A DNA stretch of 64,000 nt, taken from the NCBI GenBank assembly GCA_035048495.1, contig CM068553.1, positions 16,245,190 through 16,309,189 of the forward strand, written 5' to 3'. Position numbers and translations under genes: made by a program. This DNA comes from Euptelea pleiosperma. Lineage: Eukaryota; Streptophyta; Magnoliopsida; Ranunculales; Eupteleaceae. A model generated the notes under the pieces. The model searched no databases. It saw only the letters and a program-made list of their open reading frames with translations, and had not been told where the DNA came from. The stretch's first letter is position 1. Each line of letters opens with the position of its first letter. Below are positions 10,993 through 23,322 of this stretch, piece by piece.

Positions 10993-13900
10993 TGAAATAA
11001 GGTTCTTTCGGTCGTTGGTACGGATAGCCCTTAAATCAACATTATTTTTCCGGTTCTTTAATCCTACAAAAATTATTTCTTGATTGAACATGGTAAGTCG
11101 GATGTTGAATCCGCACTTGGGTTAAGGAAGTAACATTAAAGAAAACAAGCAAATAAATTGTGAAAATGGTGGAGAGATGAGAATGGTGGAAAATAATTTT
11201 TAAAACATTTTTTTTGTAGAAGGGGAATTACCTACAACATTAATAAAAGAAAATAAATATACAATAACAGAAAATAAACTACAAAAATAAACTTCATTTA
11301 TTAAAAAAAAACTGTAACTTACAATGCTTGAATTAAAAATATTTAAAGAAATAAAGAAAATAAAAACTTAACTAGAAAATAATAAAAGAAAAGATTAGAG
11401 AGAGAAAGGGATAGAGAAGGAGAAGAGGAGAGGAAACCAGGGTTCTTGGACCTGTGTTCAGAAGAAGATGATGGAGCCGTTCGATGGAGAAGGGACGATA
11501 GAGAAGCCATTTTTTTATTTTACCTTTTTTTTTGTGCCAGGGGAGAAGATAAGAAAGAGATGAGAATTAGAGGGGGGGAACCTAAGGGGAATAAACCATA
11601 AGTGGCCTTTTATAGGGAAAGAGTGCCATTTGTGGGTTAATGTCCATCCATCTTTTTAAAAATATTTTTATTTCAAAAACTATCTTTGTAATTTTAAAAC
11701 CACCTGTTATTGTTTTTTGGAAAGTATCTTTAGAGACAAAATTTCTTTATTATAAAAAATTTTCTTTTTCTTCAAAGTTTTGGACTTTTCTTGTAAAAGA
11801 AATATTTTAAAACATGTTTCAAGCGTGTGAGTTTCCAAAATCACATGTCAACTCTCTTATGTAAAAGTAAACATTCTTTTTTAAAGGAAAATTTCTTTTA
11901 AAATCAAAACCTATTATATCTTTCCAAAATCTTTTTAAATCGAAGAGAATTTTTATGTTTTGAAAAATCAACATTTCAAATGCATTTGTAATCTAGACCA
12001 TCCATTTTGGTGGGCCCTTGATGGACACACCACCCATGCATGCTAAAATCATCTTCTCTTGGACAACCGCTTATCTTGTAGATTTTGTGGCGATCGCATA
12101 GTGATATTCGCTCAAAAGTGCTTATTTTAAGCAATTATCCTTTTAGCGTTATTGCATTCTCCGACGTAAAATGCTCTATTTATCTACTTTTCTACGTAAT
12201 AGTCTCTTCTGTTGCGTAGCACACTTTTCTGGACGAAATGGTATATTTGCATGCATTAAACACATTTTCGGAAGTCTAGATATTAAGCCGTTCTGATAAA
12301 GTCTCATTACGCGCTTCTTCTGTCGCAGGAAACCCCGATGAGACGATTCTCGAGACTTGTGGGCCCAAATCAATCATGAAAGCCCATTATCAAAGCTTAA
12401 AGAGCCCACATGCTATGACTAGAAGATATGGGCCAAATATGGGCTGAATAAGAGGACCAAAAAAGCCGGCCCAAAGAACGAAGAGAGCAGGAGAGCCAAT
12501 GACCAAGAGACGGACCAAAGCGTTTAAAGCCACATGAGTCAGCAAAGAATGATAGTCGACTCTACTGGAGAAGCGTGAGGATGGTCACAGTGAAGACCAG
12601 GGTTCCAGACCCTCCGCCAGTGCTTTTCTCTTTATTTTCTGATACTTTCTCTCTCATCTCTCCTTATTCTCTCTCTTTCTTCATCTCTCGGTCCTCGAAT
12701 CTACTGACCTAACCCCAGAACTCCTGCCCATCGGCTCTATCTCATCTTCCTTAGCTTTATGACCGTTGGATCTTCCATCGGACCGTTGGATCTTCAATCG
12801 GACCGTTGGATCTCTCTAGATCCGTCGATCTACCAATCTGAGTCCCAATCAAGTCACCATCCATCCGATCGCCATCAGACCGTCTGTCATATCATCTTGT
12901 GAGACAATGAACATCACAAATCCATGTGGGCCAGTAGCCGGGCCCATCATCATCGACCCGTTGTCCGACCAGTTAGTGGACCCCGTGAATTTCCAAAGAA
13001 TTTTAATTATATTTCAAAAAAATGGGGGGTGCACTAATTGGGGAGATTCCCCATAGAAAAGTAGATTTTTACTTAAAAAAAAAAAAATATTTTTTTATTT
13101 CAAAAATACCCTATTTCCATTAATGGAAATAGGGAGCTTTAAAAGGAGAAGGAGAGGGGTTCGTTCGAACCCTAATCCCCCTCCAATCTCTTCCATTCTC
13201 TCCCAAAAACTCTCTTGCCCCTTTTCCCCCTCTCTTGGTCGCTGTTTTCCTCCACTTCTCCTCCGCCTTCTTCATCTTCTTCCTAACGTTTTCGCCGGAG
13301 TTGCAGGCTGCAACTCCGGCCGATCAAGAGTCACCCACCTGCACCTCCGCCTACTGCAGACCTATGTACGTCCTCGTCTTCAAGCCACTGTCGCTCCTCT
13401 CTTGCTGCTCCATCACCCCATCCACGAGTTGCAACCTGCAACGCCCCTCCTTGACCACATTCTCCATGCTGCAACACCACTCCACCACCGTCTTCTCCTT
13501 CCTCCTTACAACGCCTCACCTTCCCTTGGGATAGACGGTGACTGTTCTTCCAACAGCCACCATCGTTTCCATCTCTTCTCTTTTGATGGATCTGGATCAT
13601 CTTCTCCATTGGAAAAGGAGGAAGACGTCCACTATTGCTGGCCTACAAACAGATCTCGATCGGTTGCTGATCTCTCCACTCTCTCCTTCACGCACAGCTG
13701 CCCTCAACTTGCGTTCTACATCCAGCCACTTGTAGCCACCGTCTCATGCGCCACAGCCATCGTTTCATGCACCACAGCCGTTAGCTTCCATCCCTACGCC
13801 TGTTCCACCGCTCAAAACAGTCATCTCTCCACCGCCCTCACCCTTCTCTTTTTCTTCATCGTCTCACCAAAAGAAAAAGAAAAGAGAAGAAGAAGAAGAG

Positions 13901-15653
13901 GATAGGAGAGGATAGCCCTTACCTGATCACCGCCATCACCATTACCCCCCTCCACGATCTAAGGACGTTGCTAATCCAAGGATTTGCTGCTGCCTTTTCC
14001 ACGACCCTGCAATCTAGATTGGGTCTCCAACGTGTAGCTCCATACTCTAAGCTATTGTGCTCACATCACCGGCTTGCACACCAGTGCGTCATCCATCTTC
14101 ATCAACCATTTTTCTTGCTGGGCAAACCAACAGAAAATTCCACTACTGCCTTAACCATTAAAACCAGCACGTCCTCACCTCCCTCACCTTTATCGACCCT
14201 CTCACCAAGCACCAGCAGCACTGCAGCTCTCTCATCCACCACCCAACGGCTACTGCATCCAGGTCTGCAACACACCAGCGACCTTCCTTGCTGCTCCGTC
14301 CAGCCACTGCCATAAGATCTCTATCGCCAGCCACTTCTTTCTCGCCTCTACGGTGTTGTCCTCTAAATGGGGTAAGCCTTCTCTCTCTAAGCTCAAGAAC
14401 AAAAGTTTGTTCTTCTCTCTTTCTCTAGATTCTAAATTTTCTCATTTAGTTTTCCTTCTACTTCTTTTCTCTCTCTAGGACTTTCTCCCTTTTTTTTCTC
14501 TCTCTTGATGTTTCTTTCTCTCTCTAGCTTTTCATGTTGTTTTTCTTTTATTGCTTTTTAGTTAGGAATTGTTCATTCAAGCAATGTATTTCTTTTAGTT
14601 TAATTTGATTAATAAAATAGTTTATTTTCAGTTTTATTTATTGTCTTCATTATTTCGTAGGCTTTCGATGGTCCATAAATTCTCTCTCTAAAAATATCAT
14701 GTTTTAAAGTGAACCATCACTCTCACCCCTCCATTCTGTCTTTTTAGCAATTTCTATGGAAAATTTTGTCATTTAATGCTCTGAATCGCGCTAATCCGAC
14801 TAATCCTGAGTGCGGATTCGACTCCGACTTTCCACTGTGCAAAGAATTACGTATTTTGTAGGAATAAGTCTCGGATAATTACAAATTGTGTTGAATCTAG
14901 GGTTTCCGTAACCAACGACGCGGAAAATACCTACTTTCACATAGTGAATGTGTATGATGATGGAAATTTAGTGGTTGATTGGATGGATGAACGGGTGGAT
15001 GATCGGATTATATATTTTATTAAAATGCAAATAATAAAATAAATGTACTAAATCAATCAATTCAAATTCAAAATAGATCAATAAAGTTAAAATTCAAGTT
15101 ATTACAATTATAAAACTATGTCTTCAATTAACACTTCAATATTCTTTGGTACACCGTCTTTTAGTCCACCGTTTCTTCTATCCTCAAATAATCTGAAAAA
15201 TATTATCGGTTGAACTGTGAGCTTATGAAAGCTCAATACGATTTAATAACTACATCATATTTACGACAATTTTGTCAATCAATAGTTCATACACAGAGTA
15301 TAGGTATGGAACAAGAATAACAAATATTTTAAAATAAACTATGATCCAAAATTAATATGTGGATGCAACCAATAACCCACCATGGGTTTCATTCTCCTTC
15401 CCACACCGGGAGTAGTTCAACCAAGAACTCTTCTGCAGGGGTTTAGGGCTTTACACCCAAAGACTCCAGGCCTTTCTTGCTTAAAAATTTTCAACTATTG
15501 CGATCAATCCCACACTTAAAAAATATATGTAATTCAATATCCAATCATTTACTAGATCTCCAAAATTCTAATACATTCGAGTACAATACGCATACAAAGA
15601 GTATAACCCAAAAAGGATAATAGCTTAAAATAAGCACTTTTGAGCAAATATCA
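10993..15653 (-). mobile_element. Reverse-oriented gypsy-like LTR, split by a nested solo LTR
   Basis: The left edge reads TGAAATAAGGTTCTTTC, the reverse complement of the family's LTR end. The right edge reads GAGCAAATATCA, the reverse complement of TGATATTTGCTC. The halves are 10993-12096 and 14945-15653, with a solo LTR between. Blocks at 11040-11640 match, in reverse, the 4290-4900 part of the plus-strand LTR. To the right, minus-strand GTTGGTGGATGTG resembles a decayed polypurine tract, so this would be a 3' LTR of a minus-strand element. No 5-bp duplication was found. Confidence 0.6.
12102..14939 (+). mobile_element. Solo LTR, gypsy-like TGATATTCGC family, TSD CATAG
   Basis: Starts TGATATTCGCTC and ends CCTACTTTCA, 2838 bp. 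It is flanked by the perfect 5-bp duplication CATAG (12097-12101 and 14940-14944), so it is a complete solo LTR. It contains about three 20-bp repeats of GGACCGTTGGATCTTC (12761-12830), a GGAGCTTTAAAAGGAG TATA-like region (13130-13150), and a long CT-rich leader-like tract with low-complexity open frames (13123-13905, 13968-14315). I regard those frames as chance products of the composition: rich in Ser, Pro, His and Leu, and not shared in frame by the other copies. Confidence 0.85.
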
Positions 15654-16114
15654 CACATCCACCAACAATACATATCATGTAATATCATCAGCAAAAATAA
15701 ATAATTAAAATCATACAATGAGTGATATAAATTGCACATCAGAAATATAAACATGGTATAGAAATTGGAAAATTAAACAAGATTTTTCTCCCCCTTAAAT
15801 TTCTCTCCCCTTATCTCATGCATTTACTTGTTTACCTCTTTTAATTTTTCTCTCCCCCTTTTTGTCATAGAATGACAAAGGTACGTAAATAAAGTAGATA
15901 AATATCATGCCATTAAGCACAAGTGCAACAGGTCAACATGATATATAACAAGAATAACCACAAACATCATCATGTCATACAATAAACTGGTTTATACTCT
16001 GGTACAAATAAAGAAAATATAAAGCAAAGTATAACCACAAAATATAATGAGTTTATCTGTGTACAATACACTCAAAAACTAAAAACAGATAACTCGGGCA
16101 TATCTTCAAACAGC
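15654..16114 (-). mobile_element. Retroelement 3' internal DNA with polypurine tracts
   Basis: Plus-strand TCTCCCCCTT (15787-15796) and CTCTCCCCCTTTTTGTC (from about 15850) are minus-strand purine tracts of the SIRE-like type, including GACAAAAAGGGGGAG. They lie 3' of the extra ORF at 16115-17432, as expected. The first ~120 bp may belong to the neighbouring gypsy-like element instead. Confidence 0.45.
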
Positions 16115-17432
16115 CTAAGATGAAGGTCTAACCCCATCATGACGATCAGGCTCAAGAAATGGAGGTCTCGTACCAAATCCCATATGTGAAAATTGGTACT
16201 CCATATAACTCTGTATACTGGTCAAGGTACCAGTAATCTGCTCGAAGCCTGTAGTCTGCCGATCCTCAATACGCTGGAGATGCTGAGAAGTCCTCTCCTC
16301 ATAAGATGCAAATGGCTGGTCATACAAATCCATGCGATAATGAAGAGACTCGAGCGTAATCGGAGGTCTCATCTCTGGCTCCGCCTACTGAGGTCCAAAT
16401 ACCTGCTCCACTGGGGCTCCATCATCGACAAACATGTCCTCGATGCTATCATCACTGTAACCTCCTACGGTACATCTAAGACAACCTGTCGGACATGAGA
16501 CCAACTCTTACGTATAGTAGAGCGTCTAATGGGTCCCATAGGTCTAGCAACATCCTTAGTATCATATATGGGCACGTCAAGATCCAAGAGGATGACACTA
16601 AGAAGTAATGGATATGGGAGACACGGATGATGAACCAAATTGATCCCATCCCGGGCAATGACCCAAAACATGAACATGAAAAAATCAATGGGAAAACCAG
16701 TGCCAAGATGGAATAGAAGCTGGAGTCTATCAATGTTCACCTGGGCTCCATGACCAGGTGGATCGACGTTGGACCCACAAACTGTGCGTAACAACCGATA
16801 CTCAGGAAGAAGACTGCTGAGTGGGATATCAGAAACCCAATAAAAAATAGCGCCAGAAAAAATCTCGGTCAGAAGCTCTCGAGGAGTGGTCATCTCTCTA
16901 GACCGAGGAAGATAATCGATAATAGCAGTATGACGAGAAATATTAAGCATAGTGGCAATCAAGTCAGGAGTAATAGTCATGGGTACTCTAGAGACATAAG
17001 TGTGAAAGGATAACCGACTCGGATCACAACATTGCACATAATGAAGATTTACATAAAAAATTTGCACAACTGTAGGATAATAGATACCACTCAACTGAAG
17101 AATAGGTAACCACTGCCTGGATGTAAAAATGGAGTGGATTAACATACCCTGAATCTCCTCAAGGTCAACAAACTGCTCGCAGTAAAAGTTTGATGAGAAA
17201 AATGATGAAATCGAATCCTAGCCTCATCAGAAATAAAAATGGGAGCTGGCTCACTAATCCTTGAGAAAACTGCACCAGCACGACCTCGGTCTCTCCCGGC
17301 TCTCATCTGTCCATGAGATGACTCGCCTCTCTCCATGGGATGAGAAGACGAAGGTCTATCCTTCCTCCGAGCTCGAGCAGCCTGTCTGGGCTGCGAAGTA
17401 CCAACAACTCCCTCCTCATCATCAGAGCGCAC
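16115..17432 (-). pseudogene. Putative plant transposon protein (Transposase_32-like), frameshifted
   Basis: Three minus-strand stretches make one decayed gene. 17432-17139 gives a basic, low-complexity N-terminus (PRQAARARRKDRPSSS). 17145-16465 (226 residues) gives the conserved core, with SRQWLPILQLSGIYYPTVVQ, then RVPMTITPDLIATMLN, then CLPYPLLLSVILLDLDVP. 16372-16115 gives a glutamine-rich C-terminus. A frameshift near 17140-17170 separates the first two and another break lies near 16465. This ORF family commonly sits between pol and the 3' LTR of large copia elements. Function unknown: despite the name I see no transposase catalytic triad. A TATA-like box and palindromic sites lie 245-330 bp upstream. 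Confidence 0.6.
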
Positions 17433-17674
17433 TACGTGTCTCCTACGCTTGTGCCATCAGGCATGAGCACATGGAATGGAAGGAAAAACCAGATAAATCC
17501 CATTCTTCACAAGAAACTCAAAAAATGGACCGATAAAGATGGTGAAGTAGAAACTGGGAAAACAAGGATCAAATCCTCATAGAAAACCTATAGAACAGTA
17601 GATCGGGCAAGTACGATCTATTGGGAGGAGTTTGGGAGGCGGAGTAATCGATTCGGGCAAAAAATGAGCATTTT

Positions 17675-17760
17675 GGGTTTTTATAAAAAGAAGGGTCGCG
17701 CTGTCCAATCGATTGGACATGTTCGATCGATTGGTCTGCTAAGTCCTTGATTGGACTAAC
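17675..17760 (-). promoter_or_regulatory. Candidate internal promoter with palindromic sites
   Basis: On the minus strand two CCAATCGATTGG-type sites (GTCCAATCGATTGGAC at about 17706-17721 and CGATCGATTGG near 17728) and a third half-site (TTGATTGGA, 17752) precede a TTTTTATAAAAACC TATA-like box (about 17674-17688). About 245 bp further on is the start of the extra ORF. The same palindrome fills the LTR arrays at 21890-22165 and 23636-24000. Confidence 0.45.
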
Positions 17761-18880
17761 ACAGAGAAAAATTTTCCAACAAAAAATAATTTTTCAATTT
17801 TCTTTTTATAAAATGCACGAATTTTCTAAGCTTCCCAAACACATCTTTTCATAAAAGAATAATCATTTAAAGCTCAATAAACGATAGATCATCAAGAAAA
17901 ATTATTTAAAAGAAATAACAAATTTTTATCTAAAATATATTAAACTTGATATGTCCTAACAGTAGAGTTATTCCAGAAATCAACTAAAACATCATAGTTC
18001 AACTTTGATTTATCATTAATATTAACTCTCAAAAAGTTAAAGCATGTCACATAACACTATTAAATACAGATTCAAATATCAACAAGTAATATCTTCAAGT
18101 GTTTGAGTGAATTGATTTTATCTGTGGTACAAGATTGATTTCAGTAAAAATCTTTTATATTAATGAGAATATAGTGGTATCTTGTATTCGACCATAAAGT
18201 CCTCATTATAGCTTATAGGGTTCTCACATAACGTTATTATTCAAGTGTATTTGCTAATGGATATGATTTTTCTAGCAATTTGACTATTTTTACTTGTAAA
18301 TTTGGTAGCTTTCACTCTGCTAGAATAGGTAGTCCTTTTTTGCAACAAATAAAATCAGATTATGCTTTTATCAGGGCCATACAAATAGCTTTCAGACTAT
18401 TTTTGGAGGTAACTTTTTTTCAAGTAAAATATTCTCAAATTGGGAAGCCAACAGTCGATTAAGTGGAGTTTCGAAATCAGTTGAGGGCGGGAACACTACT
18501 AACTTGAAGTTATAATCAGTAGATATTTATTCCTAATCCCAAAAATACAAGATCTTATACCTCTATTGGATCCGTACTCACAAAAAGAATCAGTGTGCGT
18601 GTGAAGAGTTATCAGATAAAACTGTATCAATTTTCATCTAATGCAAACTAGTAAAATTTGACTAGTCATAAAAATAATCAAGAGATATAATACAAAGATT
18701 ATCAAATTTGACTAGTTATTTTCCATCAAATTTAAAAATATTTATCAGACAAAAACTTAATATTCTACTTAACATCAATCATTTTGATTTTCTAAAAAAT
18801 TTATAACTTGTTATTCTTTTTAAAGCAAAGCAAAAAAAAAAAAAAAAAACTAGAAAACTATAAAGAAAACAAAATCATCC
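17761..18880. other. AT-rich gap where pol would be expected
   Basis: Between the gag remnant and the extra ORF there is about 1.1 kb of AT-rich DNA. No protease, integrase, reverse transcriptase or RNase H motif appears in any frame. An A-tract lies at 18833-18850. Confidence 0.5.
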
Positions 18881-18886
18881 CAAATC

Positions 18887-20912
18887 TCAGAAAATAAGAA
18901 TGAAAATTGAGACGGATGAAGAGCCTTGCTCAGATGAGAACAAGGCAGGAACAATATATGAATTTTTCTTCATAGTATCTTTCCTAACCCACATAGATAT
19001 GACTTTAGTAGGTTGGCCATTTCTCTTGGGTTCAATCCTCTTTTGACTTGTGTAACTCTGATGATGTTTAATTTTCTCAAGGGACTCAATCTCTCTACTC
19101 AAAATTTTAGACCTTTCCAGTAGGTCTTTCATCTTCCTAGTTAGCACATTCAAATTATAATGCTCATAATGTGACTTCATAGGAGTTTTCTTACTATTCA
19201 CATTCTGAGTGAAGTTCACTTCTTTTTTAAAAGAATTATTTATCTTAGAAGAATTTTGGTGTCCTCTTCCCAGCTTGTGACAGTCTTTTATCACATGACC
19301 CAATGTTTTATAATACGCACAAGGGCGATTGTTTTTAACAATTTTAGATTTGTCAGTAACTGGAGTAGACACGCCTTTTGCTTTGACAAATGTCGTCTTA
19401 GAGATAGACGTAGAGTCTTTATTGGGTTTGTAACCCAAACCACTCTTAAATCCATAGTAATTTTCAACCTGCAGAATCTCATCAAGTTAAGCAGTGCTAG
19501 CAGAAAAACTACTCACATCCCTTTTCAGATTAAGAATCTCGTTCTCAAGGGATTTTTTTTTATCTTGTACAGAGGTTTGGAATAAACATTTGAGGGACTT
19601 GTTTCTATTTAGCAGAGACTTGTTCTCTTGCTCATATTGCTCAACTAACACCTTTAATTTTTCAGTGTTGAGTTGTAAGGCTATGTTCTCAGAATTGAAG
19701 ACCTTAATTCTGTCAGGTAAAACTTTATTTAGCCTTTATGAATTTGATTGACTCTTCATACAATTCTTTGACTCCAACTGCAGAATCATCATCAGAGTCC
19801 TCATTGTAATAGTCCTTAGAACTCTCAATGTCATATGTTCTAGATTCTTGATGAGATCCAGAGGGACTCACTAACCTTGCAACAAAGGCTGTAAATTTAT
19901 CAGTCCTTCATTACAGTTAGATTCATCAGAATCATCTTCTGAATCTACATGCTAAGTAGCATTAAAGGCTTTAGCCTTGCCTTTATACTCTTCATTGTTG
20001 GGGCAAATATTTGTAAAGTGACCAAACCCTTGACACTTAAAGCATTGGGGCTCACTTGAGCGGTTCCCTCTAGTCGGTTTGTCACCTTCGCTACCTCTCT
20101 CATGAGGTTTAGCACGATCCTTTGATTTGTTAGAAATATTTTTAAAATTATCATTCTTAGATCTAAAGAACTTTTGAATTTCTTGACAAATAAGGCCATC
20201 TCGACTTCAGAGTCAACATCCGACTCTGAGTCTTGAGCTTCTGCAGCTCTAAGGGTCAGGCCCTTTGCTTTCTTTGGTTGTCTCAGATTCATTTCATACA
20301 TTTGGAGAGATCCAACCAATTCATCAACTTTGAGAGAATGAACATCTTTGCTCTCTTCAATTGTTGTTACCGTTGCTTGAAATCTTTCAGGTAAGGATCG
20401 AAGTATTTTCCGAACCACTTTCGATTCTAGAATACTCTCACCCAAGTTGTGGGTAGAGTTCACAATATCATTGAGTTTGGCATAAAACTCAGTGAATGTG
20501 TTATTCTCCTCCATTCTAATGGATTCGAATTTGGTAGTTAGCATTTGAAGTTTAGAAATTTTAACAGCTGACGTACCTTCATGGGTGACTTTTAAAATGT
20601 CCCGTGCCTCCTTAGCAAATGTGCAGGTAGAGATTCTTTGAAACTCATTCCTATCTACGACACTAAAGATGATGTTCAACCCTTTGCTATTTAGACAACA
20701 CAAGTCTATGTTGTCTTTACTCCAGTCAACTTTAGCATTGAGACTCACTTTCTCATCTCAGTAACTGTAGGTGGTGACTAACCATCCACTACAAACATCC
20801 AAACTCTTTCATCAATTGATTTGAGGAAAGCCCTCATTTTTGCTTTCAAATAGGCATAGTCCTCTCCATCAAATAATGGAGGTCTGGATGTGTTTCCACA
20901 TTCTCTTTGCAT
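18887..20912 (-). pseudogene. SIRE-like copia gag, frameshifted and lacking pol
   Basis: Begins at ATG 20912 (MQRECGNTSRPPLFDGEDY...), then the DUF4219/UBN2-type gag core: RMEENNTFTEFYAKLNDIVN, VRKILRSLPERFQATVT, EELVGSLQ-like segment (DELVGSLQMYE). An in-frame TAG in the N-terminus replaces the Trp of the usual VDGW. Frameshifts follow. A CCHC knuckle CFKCQGFGHFTNIC is intact (about 20005-20046). A second, CAYYKTLGHVIKDC (near 19300), has Tyr in place of the second Cys. The C-terminal part (19438-18887) ends soon after WVRKD, where pol normally begins. The initiator-Met primer site is 72 bp upstream. Confidence 0.75.
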
Positions 20913-20983
20913 CTTTGTAAATAAAAGAATGAACAAGTCTTCAAGGAACTAACTTCAGGTGATTAAACCTTTTATTGAATAAC

Positions 20984-20997
20984 CCGTTCTGATACCA
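20984..20997 (-). promoter_or_regulatory. Primer binding site (initiator tRNA-Met type)
   Basis: Minus-strand TGGTATCAGAACGG, two bases after the LTR end CA. It is one base off the standard TGGTATCAGAGCGG complement of plant initiator tRNA-Met. It fixes orientation and LTR boundary. Confidence 0.85.
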
Positions 20998-20999
20998 AT

Positions 21000-22488
21000 T
21001 GAAATAATCGTTCGTTCTTATTTTCACAGAATACCTAGAAGGGGGGAGGGGTTTGATTATGTATTAAAAATTACTTTAACCTAAACAGCTTTACTGGTCT
21101 GGTAGGGGTAAATAAAATCGCATACCATAGTAAAAATAGTTGATTGATAATAAGGAGATTAATTATCTCAATCGAATATGATTAAATATATTTTTGTGAT
21201 ATATTATCTCTGTGTTGTTTGAGTTAATCAAACAATAGTGCGGAAATCAAACAACTCATAACACACGTAATCTTTTTATGTGAAAACCTTAGCCAAGGAA
21301 AAACCACGGGACCACGTCCAGATGGAAAGTATCACTAATTGAAAAGTTCTTAGTTACAGAAGTTACCTACGCAGCACCATTGCAAATACAGCTTCTAATT
21401 TTAGCCAAGGCCCACTACTGGTGCGTCCATGTCCTCTGGCTCCATGCTACGAATCCACGCACGCTCTTTCAATCACGAAGCCTTTATCGCTTGTTCAGTT
21501 TGGTACATCTTAAACCTACCTTCGATTAGTACACCCCAATCTTAATTCTCACACGACAGTCTCTACTGAGGGTGAAGGGATCAGTACACTCTGAACCCCA
21601 CAGTTGCTCAAGAGTGTTGAGTCATACGGGTATTCTCTGATTACTAGGTTTAGGTTCTAAATAGAAAACCTAGGCAGAGTAAAGATCAAGCTCTCAGCTT
21701 TGATCTTCGGAAGAGAAAACCTCAATAACAAGGACTATTCTTACTAAAGAAAGCTAACTCTTTTCTCTTTTGTTGTGTAAATTGTATAGGTCAAAGTGCT
21801 CTATTTGTAAGAACATGGAACCCCTAGGCCGTGCAAGTCATGGGGATAAGAGACCACAAAAACCAGATTTGAAATTTGACACTTTTTGCAAAGTCCAATC
21901 AATTTTACACTTGGTCCAGTCCAATCGATTGTACTATAAAGATGAGTTTTTGTTCGTAAAAGTAATCGATTGTACTCAGGGTCCAATCGATTGGGTACTT
22001 TGGAATTTATGTCCCGTATGGTCCAATCGATTAATTCTAGCAGTCCAATCGATCGGACTTGGTCCAATTGATTGTAGAGAAGACTCCAATCGATTATACT
22101 TGGGAAGTTTGTCCCGTGGAGTATAATTGATTAGTTCACACAATCCAATCGATTGGACTTCCCTTAGTTGATATTTTTACTTCTCTTAGCATGAAATGAC
22201 TAGGATTAGTTCTTTGACTTAGTTTAACCATTAATCAAATTTTAATATTCTATTCTTATGGTCACTAAGTCTCTTACCTTCTTATGCAAGCGTACACAGT
22301 CTTTAACAGGCAAGAAGCAGTTACTTAGAGGACTCATGTCATCAACTGTCTGATTCTTGTAATCTTTGTCTTTTAGTCTTCACGTAGTCGGTGAAGAATG
22401 CGTACCACGACATCTTTAAAGCTACGCTAGTGCTCGTAGTAGCGGTTACAAGATTGATTATGTCACACAAAATCTTTGCCAAAAACTA
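21000..22488 (-). mobile_element. 5' LTR of the gag-bearing SIRE-like element
   Basis: The 3' edge is fixed by the primer site (CGATTATTTCA next to ATTGGTATCAG). The 5' edge near 22488 is where similarity to the inverted partner LTR (23323-24456) ends. It contains a decayed TATA-like box (minus TTACAAATAG, 21801-21810) and a CCAATCGATTGG array (21890-22165). The CACCCCCCTCC..CTAGG signature lies close to the primer site. Confidence 0.7.
21890..22165 (-). promoter_or_regulatory. Palindromic CCAATCGATTGG array, minus-strand LTR
   Basis: About ten sites, for example CAATCGATTG (21922, 21985, 22145), CAATCGATCGGA (22045), CAATTGATTG (22064), and degenerate ones near 21897, 21964, 22024, 22087 and 22123. 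Spacing is about 20-40 bp, upstream of the TATA-like box. Confidence 0.75.
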
Positions 22489-23322
22489 GAATAAGAATTT
22501 ATTCTTTACAACCCGTTCCCAGCCGGTGGGGTTGGTGGAGGCGGCCAATTCTCAGGTGGGTCGCCACCATACGACCTCAACGTCTCGCAGAACGAGACCC
22601 TAAGTCGATTCCCGTAATCCTCTTCACCTCCATTACCGCCTTCGTTGTCGCTACCTTTAACCTGTCCAATCTCGATGAAGCTTCATTGCAAAGGGATGAG
22701 CTTGTGGGGTCGGAAGTAATACGCAGTCTTGCAATTAAGGCAGAGATTGACAACCTGATAGGTGATACCTAGCTTTTCTCCGCGATTAGAAAAAAGGAGG
22801 TCCATATGCTTAATTGGAATAATGAGGGCAATAATTGGCTTCAGCCCTAATTTTTCTTGTACAAAACTAAAAAAAAAACTTTGAAGTGGGGTATTTGGCG
22901 CACTATCCGTGGTTAGGTGCAAATAGACAACGTCTTTCCATCTCGAAAAGACTACCACGTAAATTGGAAAGAACATCTATTGTTTAATGATTGAGGGAAA
23001 AAATTTAGATGCAGAGGGTTTGGATGCAATGGATGAGTGGTTAATCTCAACCACTCATCTTGACTTTTTTTGAACCCCAACTTAACTGGGGTTAGTATTA
23101 TAAATATTTTGAAAACCTTTTTTTAATTAATTAGTTTAGATCTTATAAAACAAAAACCTCCATTTTTGGCTCAACCTTCCTTTCATGACCTTCGTGCTTC
23201 TTAGAACTCCTCCTTCACCATGTCCCTTCCACCGATGATAATCCACCGCCTCTGTGCAGCACCGGTTTCGTGCGTCATTTTAAGGTAGGGATAATTGTAA
23301 AGGAATATTTTCATATTCAATT
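22489..23322. other. Spacer between head-to-head LTRs; possible captured fragment
   Basis: About 830 bp not shared with either LTR. A plus-strand open stretch (22476-22772, 98 residues, with VILFTSITAFVVATFNLSN) has a hydrophobic segment but I do not recognise it. An adjacent frame has a Gly/Pro-rich start (about 22500-22570). Both could be chance. The rest is AT-rich. Confidence 0.35.

Noticed and set aside
13150..13172. tRNA-like GGTTCGTTCGAACCC
   Set aside because: Only a T-arm-like palindrome. No acceptor stem or anticodon arm around it.
13123..13905. 260-codon open frame in a solo LTR
   Set aside because: CT-rich, Ser/Leu/His/Pro-biased. The sibling LTRs do not preserve the frame, and no domain is visible.
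12102..14939. Complete gypsy retrotransposon
   Set aside because: Flanking CATAG duplication lies directly outside one LTR, so there is no internal region: a solo LTR.
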